A DNA stretch of 49,358 nucleotides. Origin: JOPF133 sp052144935. Lineage in GTDB: Bacteria > Acidobacteriota > Terriglobia > Bryobacterales > Bryobacteraceae. The stretch spans positions 1 to 49,358 of the forward strand of contig JBKQPR010000015.1 of assembly GCA_052144935.1 (NCBI GenBank), written 5' to 3'. Below the pieces are notes generated by a model. The model was not told where the DNA came from. It did not search any database and saw nothing but the letters and a program-made list of their open reading frames with translations. This document shows, piece by piece, positions 1 to 6,994 of the stretch (positions are counted from its first letter, which is position 1; the number at the start of each line of letters is the position of its first letter). A program made the translations under genes and the position numbers.

Positions 1-107
1 CCCGCCTGCCCCACCTGCCAACCCGGTCCTTCGGTAGCATGGTGGGGCAGGCGGGGTGCCCTCTGGGCCCGCCTGCCAACCGAGTGATTTGCAGCCTTCT
101 GGGCTAG
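1..107. repeat. Dispersed GC-rich palindromic repeat, copy 1
   Basis: The first 107 bases are nested inverted repeats built from GGGGCAGGCGGGGTGCCC and its partner GGGCCCGCCTGCCAACC, ending in a tail like GATTTGCAGCC. The same building blocks recur at about 20786-20907, 21497-21600, 33030-33084, 33340-33400 and 47070-47100. No gene is supported here. The window starts inside the element, so its left edge is not visible. Confidence 0.7.
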
Positions 108-158
108 CGGTTGTGGCCCAAACAAACAACCTCACGAACATCTGTAAAGGAGCGATCC

Positions 159-560
159 ATGAAGACGTTTCAACACGTGTGCCTATGGGCGGGCGCCCTG
201 GCGCTCTGCCTGGCGATGGCAACCGATGCGCTGGTCAAGGGCACATGGGAAGGCGACCTCCGAGGTGTGAAGGCCGTCACCTTAAAGCTGCAAGAGGCCG
301 ATGGCAAAGTGGGCGGCACGGAGGTGTTCTACATCGTCAGAGACGAAGGCTCCGGCAAACACAACGGCTCGGCTAGCCCCCCGATGCCCCTGGTCGATAC
401 CCGCTGGGATGGGGAGAAGCTGCGGTTCGGCGTGGTAAACCAGACTGGCGAGACCATCCTGTTTGAGATGAAGGTCACCGGCCAGCGATCGGCCGATCTG
501 ACGGTGGTCGATTCGGACGGAAAGCCACAACGCACCATACCAATCCGGAGCCAGAGATGA
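159..560 (+). CDS. Small secreted protein of unknown function
   Basis: 133 residues. The ATG at 159 is chosen over an in-frame ATG at 111 because AAAGGAG lies at 146-152 with normal spacing and the protein then starts with a typical signal peptide: a basic start, a hydrophobic stretch near residues 8-20 and a likely cut after about residue 24. The mature part is a short, beta-rich domain with motifs such as KGTWEGDL and RFGVVNQTGETILFEM, so a small beta-barrel is possible. No family was recognised. Its stop overlaps the next start as ATGA, so the two genes are probably translationally coupled and both products are predicted to be exported. Confidence 0.7.
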   Translation: MKTFQHVCLWAGALALCLAMATDALVKGTWEGDLRGVKAVTLKLQEADGKVGGTEVFYIVRDEGSGKHNGSASPPMPLVDTRWDGEKLRFGVVNQTGETILFEMKVTGQRSADLTVVDSDGKPQRTIPIRSQR

Positions 561-1285
561 GCCGCCCGCGATACCATAGGTCTATGCGCTTAATGACATG
601 GACGATGGCAGGGACGTTGCTTGCGGCGATGAGCTGTGCGCCGCTGGTTGCGGCAGACGAAAAATCCAAGACCAGCGAGCGGCTGGACGAGGCAGCCGCT
701 CTTTTCTCCGAGGTGATGGGGACCCCGGATCGATCGATTCCCCAGAGCTTGCTGGACAAGTCCGCCTGCGTGGTGCTGGTGCCCGGGCTCAAGAAGGGCG
801 CCTTCGTGGTGGGCGGCAAATTCGGACGCGGCTATGCCGTGTGCCGCGCGGCCGGCGGAGAGGGCTGGGGGCCGCCGGCGGCCATCCGCATCGAGGGCGG
901 CAGCTTCGGGCTGCAGATCGGAGTTTCGTCCACCGACGTGGTCCTGCTGGTAATGAATGAGCGGGGCATGAAGCGCCTGACGACCAGCAAATTCACCATC
1001 GGCGGGGACGCCACGGCCGCGGCGGGTCCGGTGGGCCGCGATGCCACCGCGCAGACCGATGCGTTGATGACCGCCGAGATACTTTCCTGGTCGCGCTCGC
1101 GCGGCCTGTTCGCGGGAGTTTCGCTGGACGGGGCCACGCTGCGCAATGACATCGATGAGAACCAGGTCATGTACGGACAGCGCTGGGACAACAAGCAGAT
1201 CCTGACCAGCGGCGCGACGCCGCCACCGGCCGCGGCGAGGCTGCTGGCGGAGTTGAGTAAGTACTCGCCGAGGAAGACTAAGTAG
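557..1285 (+). CDS. SYLF/Ysc84-domain secreted lipid-binding protein
   Basis: 242 residues with an N-terminal signal sequence (residues about 10-33, ending APLVAA). The rest matches the SYLF (Ysc84/DUF500) family: LVPGLKKGAFVVGGKFGRG near residues 74-92, then GGSFGLQIGVSSTDVVLLVM, then the glycine-rich part with GPVGRDATAQTD, and the C-terminal SRGLFAGVSLDGATL and NQVMYGQ. SYLF domains bind phosphoinositides in eukaryotes; bacterial members are exported and of unclear role. The start at 557 is preferred because it overlaps the previous stop (ATGA) and GGAG lies at 547-550; an ATG at 584 would still keep the signal peptide. Confidence 0.88.
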   Translation: MSRPRYHRSMRLMTWTMAGTLLAAMSCAPLVAADEKSKTSERLDEAAALFSEVMGTPDRSIPQSLLDKSACVVLVPGLKKGAFVVGGKFGRGYAVCRAAGGEGWGPPAAIRIEGGSFGLQIGVSSTDVVLLVMNERGMKRLTTSKFTIGGDATAAAGPVGRDATAQTDALMTAEILSWSRSRGLFAGVSLDGATLRNDIDENQVMYGQRWDNKQILTSGATPPPAAARLLAELSKYSPRKTK

Positions 1286-1575
1286 GGGGCTAGGGCCGAC
1301 CCCAGAGGGCATGGGCGTTAAGATAGGGCCGCTCTTACCCGCAGTGAGCATCCCTGACCGCGTCCCGTGCCGGGTTGCCGAACGGGAAGGCTGTTCCCGC
1401 CAGGAACCCGGTCGGGCGCTGAGGGCGGCTGTTGTGCGAGGCACCAGCTCCCGCGCCAAGGTTGGTCGCCGGAACCTGGCGCGTTTATCGTTCCTGATTC
1501 GGCCAAGGTTCCCGGGAGGGATTTATCGGACCCCGCGAAATTAGCGATGTTGTGGTAGGGAGGCTTTTGGCTGGA
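1286..1575. other. Intergenic, no gene supported
   Basis: Between the SYLF gene and the convergent TS-like gene. It begins with a degenerate fragment of the dispersed repeat (CCCCAGAGGGCAT near 1299-1312). Short frames here have no recognisable product, no convincing ribosome site and no signal sequence. A change from high to lower G+C starts near 1550 and marks the edge of the accessory cassette. Confidence 0.5.
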
Positions 1576-2346
1576 TCAGCGGAGGACCGCTTCTCCGGCG
1601 AGGAGCATTCTCATCTTGTCTACGCTCGCCACAATGCGTCCTTTAGCACGAGTTATCTCCGCATCCGCGTGTGTGCTCACAGAAACCAGCTCGCCGGGCG
1701 CCGTTTCAGTCTCAGCGCATATGAATGCGAGGAGACGGCCCAGACCAAGGTAATTGCCGTATGCGTGGCTAAGAAATGTGTGGTTACGGTAAAGGGCGGT
1801 CAGGTGCACCCGTCCGACCCGGTGGTCATACTTAATAGAGACATGCGATAGACAGGGGAAGCTCATGTAGCCCGAATCGAGGCCCGGCGAGAAAACCGAA
1901 ATCTCGTAAGAGGAGCTCTTTGGCGCACGATTACCGACTTCGGTCTTAAGGCGTGACAACACGTTTTGGAGCTGCGGAACTCGCTCTGCTTGTTCGAAGC
2001 TCCTCCAGCCAACCAGTCGCTCCACATATGAGTCATGCCGATTCTTGCATGCTTTTTTGATCGCTCCGATGACGAATCTGTCAATGTCGGAAAAAACCGC
2101 GTCGACGGGGCGCCCGGGCCGCGCAAAGAACGCCGGCCAGATCGCGTTGGCGTTTTCCATGGAGCTCTTCATCTCAAGATTGCTTGCCAGCTCATCGACG
2201 ATGAGTGTGGCCCCTGAAACCTCGCTATATGGATCTTGAATCGAGATAACTAGGTTGAAATCTTTGCCGCCTTCACAGGTCAGCAAGTGCTCCATTGCCT
2301 TGAGCCACGCTTCGGCGCTCGTGTTGGAAGAGATGAATGTTGCCAT
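1576..2346 (-). CDS. Thymidylate-synthase-fold protein, possibly a dUMP-modifying enzyme
   Basis: 256 residues. The C-terminal half resembles thymidylate synthases of the short, archaeal or phage type. FPCLSHVSIKYD (Cys165) fits the nucleophile region, LYRNHTFLSHAYGNYLGLGRLL (Tyr186, Arg187, Asn198, shown in part) fits the nucleotide-binding segment, and VSVSTHADAE (His226) fits the later THLY segment. Retention of Asn where dCMP hydroxymethylases have Asp suggests a uracil-type rather than cytosine-type substrate; this is inference. The N-terminal half is divergent. It is the last gene of the cassette, 9 bases after the papain gene, with AGAGG upstream of the ATG. A separate ThyX at 41.1 kb suggests this is not the housekeeping enzyme. 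Similarity is partial, and other TS-fold roles are possible. Confidence 0.6.
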   Translation of the reverse strand: MATFISSNTSAEAWLKAMEHLLTCEGGKDFNLVISIQDPYSEVSGATLIVDELASNLEMKSSMENANAIWPAFFARPGRPVDAVFSDIDRFVIGAIKKACKNRHDSYVERLVGWRSFEQAERVPQLQNVLSRLKTEVGNRAPKSSSYEISVFSPGLDSGYMSFPCLSHVSIKYDHRVGRVHLTALYRNHTFLSHAYGNYLGLGRLLAFICAETETAPGELVSVSTHADAEITRAKGRIVASVDKMRMLLAGEAVLR

Positions 2347-2355
2347 ATGAAACCT

Positions 2356-3033
2356 CTATGAACTGGTCAAGGACCAAAGCTCGCGGCCGTACGACCTAAA
2401 GTATTGGGCGCTGAATGAACCGAACCCCAGATTGCCCCACTTTGGACCCCAGGAATTCTTAAAACCTAAAGAACACGCACCGGCTTCGGCCTCATCGTCG
2501 ATCTCAACGATGAGCACTGCGTGTCGCCCAAGCAGGCGGTCGGCAGCTCCCGGCAAGCCGATTCGGCCTTGTGTTGCAAGATACGAATTGGAGTACCAAT
2601 CCAGCACTGCGATAACGGGATTTGCAGACCGTAAGGAATGTTCAATGCTCCCGAGTGATAAGTTGAGTTTATGAATGCCGGAAAGCGTTCGGGTCTTGGC
2701 ATCCGCGGTGATTTCTGGGATCAGCACCAGAGGACTCCTGCTCGCTGTGCCAGTCCGGTAGGGACAGAGAATCTCTAGAGCTTGACCCGCGTGCCGCAGA
2801 GCGGCGGCCGCGGCCTCCAAAGTGGTTCCTGACTTGGTCGTTGGTAGGCGGTCCAGTTGTTTACAATGATGAAATAGAAACTCCTCGGAGAGGTCCAGGT
2901 CAGGTATCTGCTTGCCGGATTTGCTGCAATCGCGAACGTACTCGTGAAACGCGGTGACGGCAAATGCAACACAGGTCGGTCGATCGTACTGATGCCTTAT
3001 AGGCGTTTGGAGATGCCGTACTGTGAGCTTCAT
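2356..3033 (-). CDS. Papain-like (C1 family) cysteine peptidase
   Basis: 225 residues with the full C1 signature. HQYDRPTCVAFAVTAFHEYV has the nucleophile Cys21 and a preceding Gln15 in the oxyanion position. LDLSEEFLFHHCKQLD matches the papain LSEQxLVDC helix. GRHAVLIVEI gives His171, and FKNSWGPKWGNLGFG gives Asn193. No signal peptide, propeptide or membrane segment is visible, so the enzyme is predicted to act in the cytoplasm in active form, which would make restraint necessary. It starts 3 bases after the stop of the ImmA-chagasin gene, so it is probably coupled to that gene. The target is unknown. Confidence 0.85.
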   Translation of the reverse strand: MKLTVRHLQTPIRHQYDRPTCVAFAVTAFHEYVRDCSKSGKQIPDLDLSEEFLFHHCKQLDRLPTTKSGTTLEAAAAALRHAGQALEILCPYRTGTASRSPLVLIPEITADAKTRTLSGIHKLNLSLGSIEHSLRSANPVIAVLDWYSNSYLATQGRIGLPGAADRLLGRHAVLIVEIDDEAEAGACSLGFKNSWGPKWGNLGFGSFSAQYFRSYGRELWSLTSS

Positions 3034-3036
3034 GAG

Positions 3037-4002
3037 CTAATTGGGCCGCAAGGTTGGGAGTACCAGGGGACCTGATTTCCTGACCTCTTGAGGCACTACG
3101 TCAACGGTGAATTGAGCGGAAGGCTCGCTTTCCATATCCCAGGGCTGGCGACGCTCCAATTCAATTCGGTCGGGATGGTCCCCGGATGCCACTTCGAGGA
3201 CCAGTTCGCGGACCCGCTCCCCGCCGATCTCCGACGTCGGCTCGTCGGCGAAACCGTCGGCGACCATACTAAGTACCTGAGGGTTTTGATGCCACGTCCA
3301 GATGTAACCCGACGTCGGAATCTCTCGCAACTGGAGCACGATCGCATCTTCAACCGCCGGGAAGACCTTCTGCCCGTTCCAATGCTCGTCAAGCACCCAC
3401 ACGTCATGTCTGGCAGCGACGTGTTCGGATATGGCCCTTTTAATTTGCTTTGGCGGAACCTTACGAAACTCGCTCGCCTTAGGCCCACTCAATTTTTTCA
3501 GCGTTTGAAGCTGGTTCACCGTGGCACGATAACTCGTGCCCATCTTTAGGGACAACAAATACGCAGCTTCGGGAGTCAACTCGGAGATGTTCAATTCTCG
3601 CAGGCTGGTGTCGACCAGGGCTTGCGGCATCAAAAAGAACGCCGCGAACATCTCGGCGATGTTTTCCTCGTCGCTCCAATTTCGCCGCTCCTCCGGGCTG
3701 ACGCCGGTCATCTGGTCCACGCTGACGGCGCTGTGGCCGAGAAAGAGATGGCCAAACTCGTGAGCGGCCGTATAACGCTGCCTGCTCAGAGGAAGATTCG
3801 AATTGATCAAGACTCCTGGTGGACAGCTTCCTGCTGGCAAATAGGCGCCACAGATCTTCTTTAAGGGACGAAAGAAGACCTCGCCAGCGACATGGCGGAG
3901 AACGCTAAACACCTCCACGCGTTTGGTGCGATCGATCCCGTAACGCTTGTGCGCCTGCAATGCAGCGCCGGCAGCGGCGCTGACGAGTTGGGCTTGGTTC
4001 AC
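3037..4002 (-). CDS. ImmA/IrrE metallopeptidase with C-terminal chagasin-like domain
   Basis: 321 residues from the GTG at 4002, which follows the XRE stop by 4 bases and has GGAAG upstream; a TTG at 4044 would overlap the XRE gene by 38 bases. The N-terminal part is an ImmA/IrrE zinc peptidase: YTAAHEFGHLFLGH with His81, Glu82 and His85, and ENIAEMFAAFFLMP with candidate third ligands Glu113 or Glu117. Residues about 215-305 resemble chagasin (inhibitor family I42): IPTSGY at 228-233 for the NPTTGY loop, GG at 260-261 for the second loop, and RRQPWD at 284-289 for the RPW loop. Chagasins inhibit papain-like proteases, and such a protease is the next gene. The pairing is directly visible; the functional link is inference. 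Confidence 0.8.
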   Translation of the reverse strand: MNQAQLVSAAAGAALQAHKRYGIDRTKRVEVFSVLRHVAGEVFFRPLKKICGAYLPAGSCPPGVLINSNLPLSRQRYTAAHEFGHLFLGHSAVSVDQMTGVSPEERRNWSDEENIAEMFAAFFLMPQALVDTSLRELNISELTPEAAYLLSLKMGTSYRATVNQLQTLKKLSGPKASEFRKVPPKQIKRAISEHVAARHDVWVLDEHWNGQKVFPAVEDAIVLQLREIPTSGYIWTWHQNPQVLSMVADGFADEPTSEIGGERVRELVLEVASGDHPDRIELERRQPWDMESEPSAQFTVDVVPQEVRKSGPLVLPTLRPN

Positions 4003-4006
4003 GTCT

Positions 4007-4417
4007 CTACTTCCGTCCTGCCGCCGGCCTGGCTTCGGCCGCAATTTTTTTGTGTCTTAGGTACTCCGCAAAACGTAGAACCTCCTCAACGTCGTCAACA
4101 GGCAGATCCTTCGTTGTATTTCGGAGTTTGGCTTCCACGTCCATCTGACCCCTGGCCTCGGGCGCCGGGGAGTCCGCGCAGCGTAAAAAGTAATTGATGG
4201 GACGGCTATATAGTTCCGCGAGCCGCTGGAGCTCGAGGCTTTCCACGCGCCGTCTCCCGGCCTCGATTTCCGAGATGGCTGGGCGAGGGATGTCGGTCTG
4301 TTGTGCCACATATTCTTGCGATAGTCCCAGGTATTCGCGCGCTTCCTTAAGCCTTGCGGCAAGGTTTTCGCGCTCAAGCTCGGTCGATGTTTTCGATGGA
4401 TTGCTCTTGGCAGCCAT
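4007..4417 (-). CDS. XRE-family helix-turn-helix regulator
   Basis: 136 residues. A Cro/CI-type HTH spans residues about 17-72: LKEAREYLGLSQEYVAQQ, then TDIPRPAISEIEAGRR and LAELYSRPINYFL. The C-terminal tail (residues 90-125) is helical and charged, ending in EEVLRFAEYLRHKKIA. An XRE gene followed at once by an ImmA peptidase is the known ImmR/ImmA or DdrO/IrrE arrangement, in which the peptidase cleaves the repressor to switch genes on. It starts 14 bases after the radical SAM frame, with AAGGAT upstream of the ATG, so it is probably co-transcribed and autoregulatory. Confidence 0.88.
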   Translation of the reverse strand: MAAKSNPSKTSTELERENLAARLKEAREYLGLSQEYVAQQTDIPRPAISEIEAGRRRVESLELQRLAELYSRPINYFLRCADSPAPEARGQMDVEAKLRNTTKDLPVDDVEEVLRFAEYLRHKKIAAEARPAAGRK

Positions 4418-4430
4418 ATACTGATCCTTG

Positions 4431-5395
4431 TTATACGGAGAGTTGAATCAGACCCGGTTGTTTCTGAAACAGAATAGCCGGGCATTCATGAAATTCACTG
4501 GACAATCTTTCAAAGCGCATTCCGCGCGAACGAAAGAAAATTTGACGAACATTCTCCTGGCGCACATCACCAATCCGCAATTCCGGCGAGTCCTTAAATC
4601 CGATGCAGGGGAGGACTACGCCATCCGCTTGGACAACAAGCTGCTCACCGCCGGCGCTGCAACAAGCCGATTCATGCCAGAGGCCGCTCGCGAGCTGAAA
4701 GGCAAGCGGCTTGGAGTGGGCAAGGTGCACGCCAGGGTATTTGGCAGAGAGATTGGCAATGATCTCCTTCGAAGAAGCCGACATTTCAGGCGTCAGCTCA
4801 AGGCTCGATTGATGGTCACGGGCCCGGCCATTCAACATGAGGCGGAGAACGCGGACCCGCCGAATTCCAATTTCGGCAGCAAGCGTCATAACCGATTCAA
4901 GCTCCTCGAAATTCGGCTTCCCCATACGAAATTCCAATTCAGATCAAAGCCGACCCGGCGAGCCTCGCGAGAACTGATCAGCAGACGATCGAGAGACCCG
5001 GGTTTAAGTGTGATTGCGTTATGGATTGGCGCGGAAGCCGAGTAAATGCTCGCTTCGGCGGATACGGACAGGGGTTTGAGCGATGCGAATTGAGCCACCC
5101 AGGCGAGATCCTCTTCCACTGCAGAGGTATATACAAGAGCTTTCTTAACGCCACGCGCATTTGCCTCTGCCAGCAGCTCAAACGTCTCCTGCAGTCGAAA
5201 CAGCGGGTCGCCGCCCAGAAGGCGGAGTTCGGCCAATCGCAGATCACATGCCTCTTCCAGGACGCGGAGCCGCTCTTGGCGGCTCAACTCGCCCGGAACA
5301 GGCAGTCCGCCTCTCGTACTACAGTGGACGCACCAGTGATGGCAGGCATTGGTAACCTCTAGAATCAGCTCGTTCAGGCGCGGCTCAGATGTCAT
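4431..5395 (-). pseudogene. Radical SAM protein (SPASM-like tail), broken by one frameshift
   Basis: Two frames together make one radical SAM protein of about 320 residues. The first (5395 to about 4925) begins at an ATG overlapping the previous stop as ATGA, with AAGGTGGG upstream, and carries ACHHWCVHC (Cys18, Cys22, Cys25) for the 4Fe-4S cluster and SAM. It then has ELRLLGGDPLF and LNWNFVW. The second frame (about 4937-4431) continues with GKPNFEELESVMTLAAE and a reduced SPASM/twitch-like tail, CCSAGGEQLVVQADGVVLPC. The join needs one extra base near 4925-4930, next to a GGGG run. It may be decay, a sequencing error, or a -1 frameshift in the living cell. Radical SAM enzymes occur in thymine hypermodification and in peptide maturation; the substrate here is not evident. 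Confidence 0.75.
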
Positions 5396-5747
5396 GGACT
5401 TGCCCACCTTCTGTTCAATTCCGCAATGACCTTTCTTAGGCCATTAAGTGTCGTGAAATTGCGATGGGTCAACAAATGTGCCGGTATCAGATTCTCAGGC
5501 GAGTATGCTCCGTAGAGCATACACGCTACGCTGACGGCGCCCAGCGAATCTACCACTTCGCGATCAGGATGCGCGGCCGCATATTGCATTTTCTCGAAGA
5601 CGTCCAAGGTAGGCACGCTCTCTCGTGTGAGTCCAACACCTGACGCAACACGTCCTCGGGGTCAACGACGGGCGCCGCCTGGCCTGCGACTGCGCTCGCG
5701 TCCGAATTCGGCCTCAATGCGACCGGCGCTTCAATTATGGTCCCCAC
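5392..5747 (-). pseudogene. Small protein of unknown function, split by a frameshift
   Basis: Starts at GTG 5747 and reads into a -1 shift at a GAGAGAG run near 5617-5625. Joined, the product is about 118 residues, running from VVDPEDVLRQVLDSHER into PTLDVFEKMQYAAAHP and ending ELNRRWASP. The two halves read as one protein, although the second half could start at GTG 5616 by itself. No family was recognised; the C-terminal half is helical and acidic-basic. It ends in an ATGA overlap with the radical SAM start, so it belongs to the same transcript. A small partner protein or substrate for the radical SAM enzyme is possible but unsupported. Confidence 0.45.
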
Positions 5748-5754
5748 GCTTCTC

Positions 5755-5783
5755 AGTGTAGGCTTGGCCTGTCAGAAAGTCAA
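5755..5783 (-). promoter_or_regulatory. Probable sigma-70 promoter of the cassette
   Basis: On the minus strand TTGACT (5783-5778) is followed by a 17-base spacer and TACACT (5760-5755). The start of transcription would fall almost on the GTG at 5747, so the transcript could be leaderless. Direct copies of TGTCAG lie on both sides of the -35 region and could be operator half-sites for the XRE protein. Confidence 0.45.
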
Positions 5784-5875
5784 GCAGAACGATAAAATAT
5801 TGTCAGGGAATCCGACAGCGGCTCCGTGCGGGGCTGATCCCGGTTTGGCATGCCGGATAGCAGCTGAGCCTATAT

Positions 5876-6994
5876 TCAGGCCATTTGCGGGCGAGTCCGC
5901 GCACGTTTTTCCGTTTCCGTCAACTTCAGCCGACGGCGCCAAGCCGTGATTCTGTCGTTTAGGCCCCAGTTCGGTGGAAGCCAATACTCGATTGGCTCGG
6001 GATTGTAGCGATATTCCTGCTTTATTCGCGTGCGGCCCGATAGACCGGGCACTTCAGGATGGCGAACACGCGCGTACTTGTCCACCTCGCAGAACAGGTT
6101 CTGGCAATCGATTAGCTGCAAAGGTCGGCCCCAAAGCGACTGGAACGCAATGCCGCGCTTTGCGAACTCCTCCTCCTGATGTTCCGCCACCCACCGGATG
6201 AGGTCGGCTTCCGCATAGAAGCTGGGGTTGGAAAAGCATTTGTGGATTCCGGATCGCGCGCCTGGTCCCGGTACGACGAACTCCATCTCCGAGAAATTTA
6301 GGAGGCCGGAGTAATTCAAGTCGGTCACGTACTGGTAGGCCAGAAAATCGCCGATCATAGGATAAGCACGCAGAAGCGCAAACGCGCTCTGCATCGACTG
6401 GCAATCGGCGAGGCGTGATGGAAGATCGTCCTTCATCATCGCAGCGAGTAGTTGTAGGTGCGTGCAATGCTTGTGGGATCCCCCAACGCCGCCTGTCGGC
6501 ATGATATAGGCGGCCGAATAAATCCTTCGGCCCGTTTTAATGGCTTGGGATAGAGCACGATCATAGGCCCGATAGTCGACGGTTTCCGGTACGATAGCGC
6601 CGAACTTGGATTCCAACATCCGCCACGTCTCGATACGATTAAAGAGCTTAAAGAGGATGGTACGAAAGAAGAGAGCACGCCTGTCCTGAGGTCCTTGAGC
6701 TTGCACGTTGCTGATCAAGAATTGGCTGACCCGATCAGTCGCCCGGTAAGCGTTCGTGAACCGGAAGCGAAGAAGAATCGGGTCAGAGGTCCAGGGAGGT
6801 TTGCGGCCGCCGGCCCTACGGAAGAAAACATCCTGGCGTTCCGCGGCAAACTGCCAGTACGTGTCAAAGACTCCGGTGGTGACCACGCGTGACTTGCCTA
6901 TTACCAGCTCACGCGCTGCAATACCCCGGCCACGCGGCTCCAGCGTGAACCTCAACCGGCTGTCAACGCTTATCTTTGGCTGCTTCGCAATCAT
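5876..6994 (-). CDS. Putative DNA base-hypermodification protein, 5-hmdU DNA kinase helical-domain family
   Basis: 372 residues. The pattern fits the family annotated as nucleotide kinase domain or HMUDK_hel, related to the phage enzymes that act on 5-hydroxymethyluracil in DNA. Landmarks in order: YWQFAAERQDVFFRR (about 46-60), FRFTNAYRATDRVSQFLI (about 77-94), FFRTILFKLFNRIETWRML, IYSAAYIMPTGG, MIGDFLAYQYVTDLNYS, EMEFVVPGPGARSGIHKCF, and the strongly conserved GRPLQLIDCQNLFCEVDKYA with GRTRIKQEY near the end. No signal peptide or membrane segment. Family members are known from phages, bacteria and fungi. In phages, related proteins phosphorylate or pyrophosphorylate the hydroxymethyl group so that it can be replaced. 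Being followed by a TS-fold gene fits such a pathway. Family assignment is from memory of the motif pattern; activity is inference. Confidence 0.7.
   Translation of the reverse strand: MIAKQPKISVDSRLRFTLEPRGRGIAARELVIGKSRVVTTGVFDTYWQFAAERQDVFFRRAGGRKPPWTSDPILLRFRFTNAYRATDRVSQFLISNVQAQGPQDRRALFFRTILFKLFNRIETWRMLESKFGAIVPETVDYRAYDRALSQAIKTGRRIYSAAYIMPTGGVGGSHKHCTHLQLLAAMMKDDLPSRLADCQSMQSAFALLRAYPMIGDFLAYQYVTDLNYSGLLNFSEMEFVVPGPGARSGIHKCFSNPSFYAEADLIRWVAEHQEEEFAKRGIAFQSLWGRPLQLIDCQNLFCEVDKYARVRHPEVPGLSGRTRIKQEYRYNPEPIEYWLPPNWGLNDRITAWRRRLKLTETEKRARTRPQMA

Noticed and set aside
1311..1558. Small genes or a tRNA between the SYLF gene and the cassette
   Set aside because: No cloverleaf could be drawn and the frames lack start signals or known motifs.
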